Source of the DNA: an uncultured Campylobacter sp.
Lineage (GTDB): Bacteria; Campylobacterota; Campylobacteria; Campylobacterales; Campylobacteraceae
NCBI RefSeq assembly: GCF_938018035.1
Contig: NZ_CALIJF010000067.1
Span: 1-7,046, forward strand
Direction of reading: 5' to 3'
DNA: 7,046 nucleotides
Under the pieces are notes generated by a model. That model was not told the origin of the DNA. It did no database searches and saw only the letters and a program-made list of their open reading frames with translations. A program made the position numbers and the translations under genes. Positions 6,745-7,046 of this stretch are shown in pieces. How positions within the stretch are numbered: the first letter of the stretch is position 1; each line of letters begins with the position of its first letter.

Positions 6745-7046
6745 ATCGCTGATTTTGTCACAATATGCTAGGCAAAAATAGCTAAAAGCTCTAAATCCTA
6801 TGTCATAAAATTTGCGTCGCTAAAAAAATTTTATAAATTTCATGGTTTAAATGCCCTTGAAATTTCAAATAGAATTTTGTCGCGGCGGTTGCGGCGTAGT
6901 AGCGTGTAAATTTCAAGCGGAATTTCAAAATTTCGCGGCGGCGCAAAGCCTCCGTATTTGCGGATTTAAGGTAAAATTCAAAATTTAATCTTGCCAGATA
7001 TTTTCGTTTAATTTCAGACTTTTTACGATGGAGAGAAAGAATAGAA
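6745..7046. other. Noncoding flank downstream of the dnd operon
   Basis: I find no supported gene in these 302 bases. The sequence mixes A/T-rich words with short GC-rich words. No hairpin followed by a T-run is evident after the 6744 stop, so the operon terminator is not located. A six-base inverted pair CGCAAA/TTTGCG (6942-6947 and 6957-6962) could form a small stem with a nine-base loop, but it lacks a T-run. An ATG at 7028 opens six codons to the edge without a ribosome binding site, so it is not called. Confidence 0.5.
6857..6941. repeat. Two imperfect direct repeats ending in CGCGGCGG, plus an AT-rich palindrome
   Basis: The 8-mer CGCGGCGG occurs at 6881-6888 and 6934-6941. Each copy is preceded by AATTTCA-rich sequence (from 6861 and from about 6909), giving two imperfect units about 50 bases apart. 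TTGAAATTTCAA at 6857-6868 is a perfect 12-bp palindrome. The spacing and units are too irregular for a CRISPR array, and no function can be read from them. Confidence 0.45.

Noticed and set aside
6728..6795. Inverted repeat TTTAGAGCT / AGCTCTAAA as an operon terminator
   Set aside because: The arms are nine bases but about 50 bases apart, one arm lies in the coding sequence, and no T-run follows.
6803..7046. Reverse-strand frame open to the right edge (about 81 codons, stop at 6803-6805)
   Set aside because: Its translation is low-complexity (repeated K-F-Y-L-K-F-like strings and R-R-R, A-A-T-A-A-T runs) arising from the repeated words, and it resembles no family I know. It could only be real as the tail of a gene outside the window.
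1..7046. CRISPR array, tRNA, rRNA or insertion sequence
   Set aside because: No regularly spaced repeats, tRNA-like cloverleaf, ribosomal sequence, transposase or target-site duplication was seen. CRISPR relevance rests only on the Csx20-like fragment at the left edge.

Overview
The window looks like a piece of a Campylobacter-type (Campylobacterota) chromosome. It is AT-rich, its genes lie close together, AAATTTTA-like words are frequent, and the noncoding ends mix A/T-rich tracts with GCGGCGG-like words in a way I associate with the oral Campylobacter species group. The species cannot be fixed from this sequence alone. Everything I can support as a gene is on the + strand.

Bases 3-239 are the 3' end of a gene whose visible 78 codons resemble Csx20, a small protein linked to type III CRISPR systems and thought to be a ring nuclease that degrades cyclic oligoadenylate. 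Its stop codon overlaps by one base (TAATG) the start of a 335-residue helix-turn-helix/WYL-domain regulator (239-1246). A gene-free stretch follows (1247-1629). It ends in a clear promoter with a perfect TATAAT box, a 12-bp palindrome at the -35 position, and a ribosome binding site that places the next start at a GTG at 1630.

Bases 1630-6744 are a tight three-gene unit that I read as an unusual DNA phosphorothioation (Dnd) system. The first gene is a rhodanese domain fused to the PAPS-reductase-like sulfurtransferase DndC. The second is the SMC/ABC-type ATPase DndD. The third is a DndE domain fused to an FtsK/SpoIIIE-type DNA motor. The genes overlap by 14 and 1 bases, so they are almost certainly one operon with coupled translation. 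No DndA cysteine desulfurase, no DndB, and no DndFGH restriction genes are present in the window.

A working model, which is inference: a housekeeping cysteine desulfurase supplies persulfide, the fused rhodanese domain relays it to the DndC active site, DndC and DndD replace a backbone oxygen with sulfur, and DndE carries its own double-stranded DNA translocase. The WYL regulator may serve the operon, the CRISPR locus upstream, or both. The last 302 bases (6745-7046) hold no gene I can support, only short GC-rich direct repeats and AT-rich palindromes.
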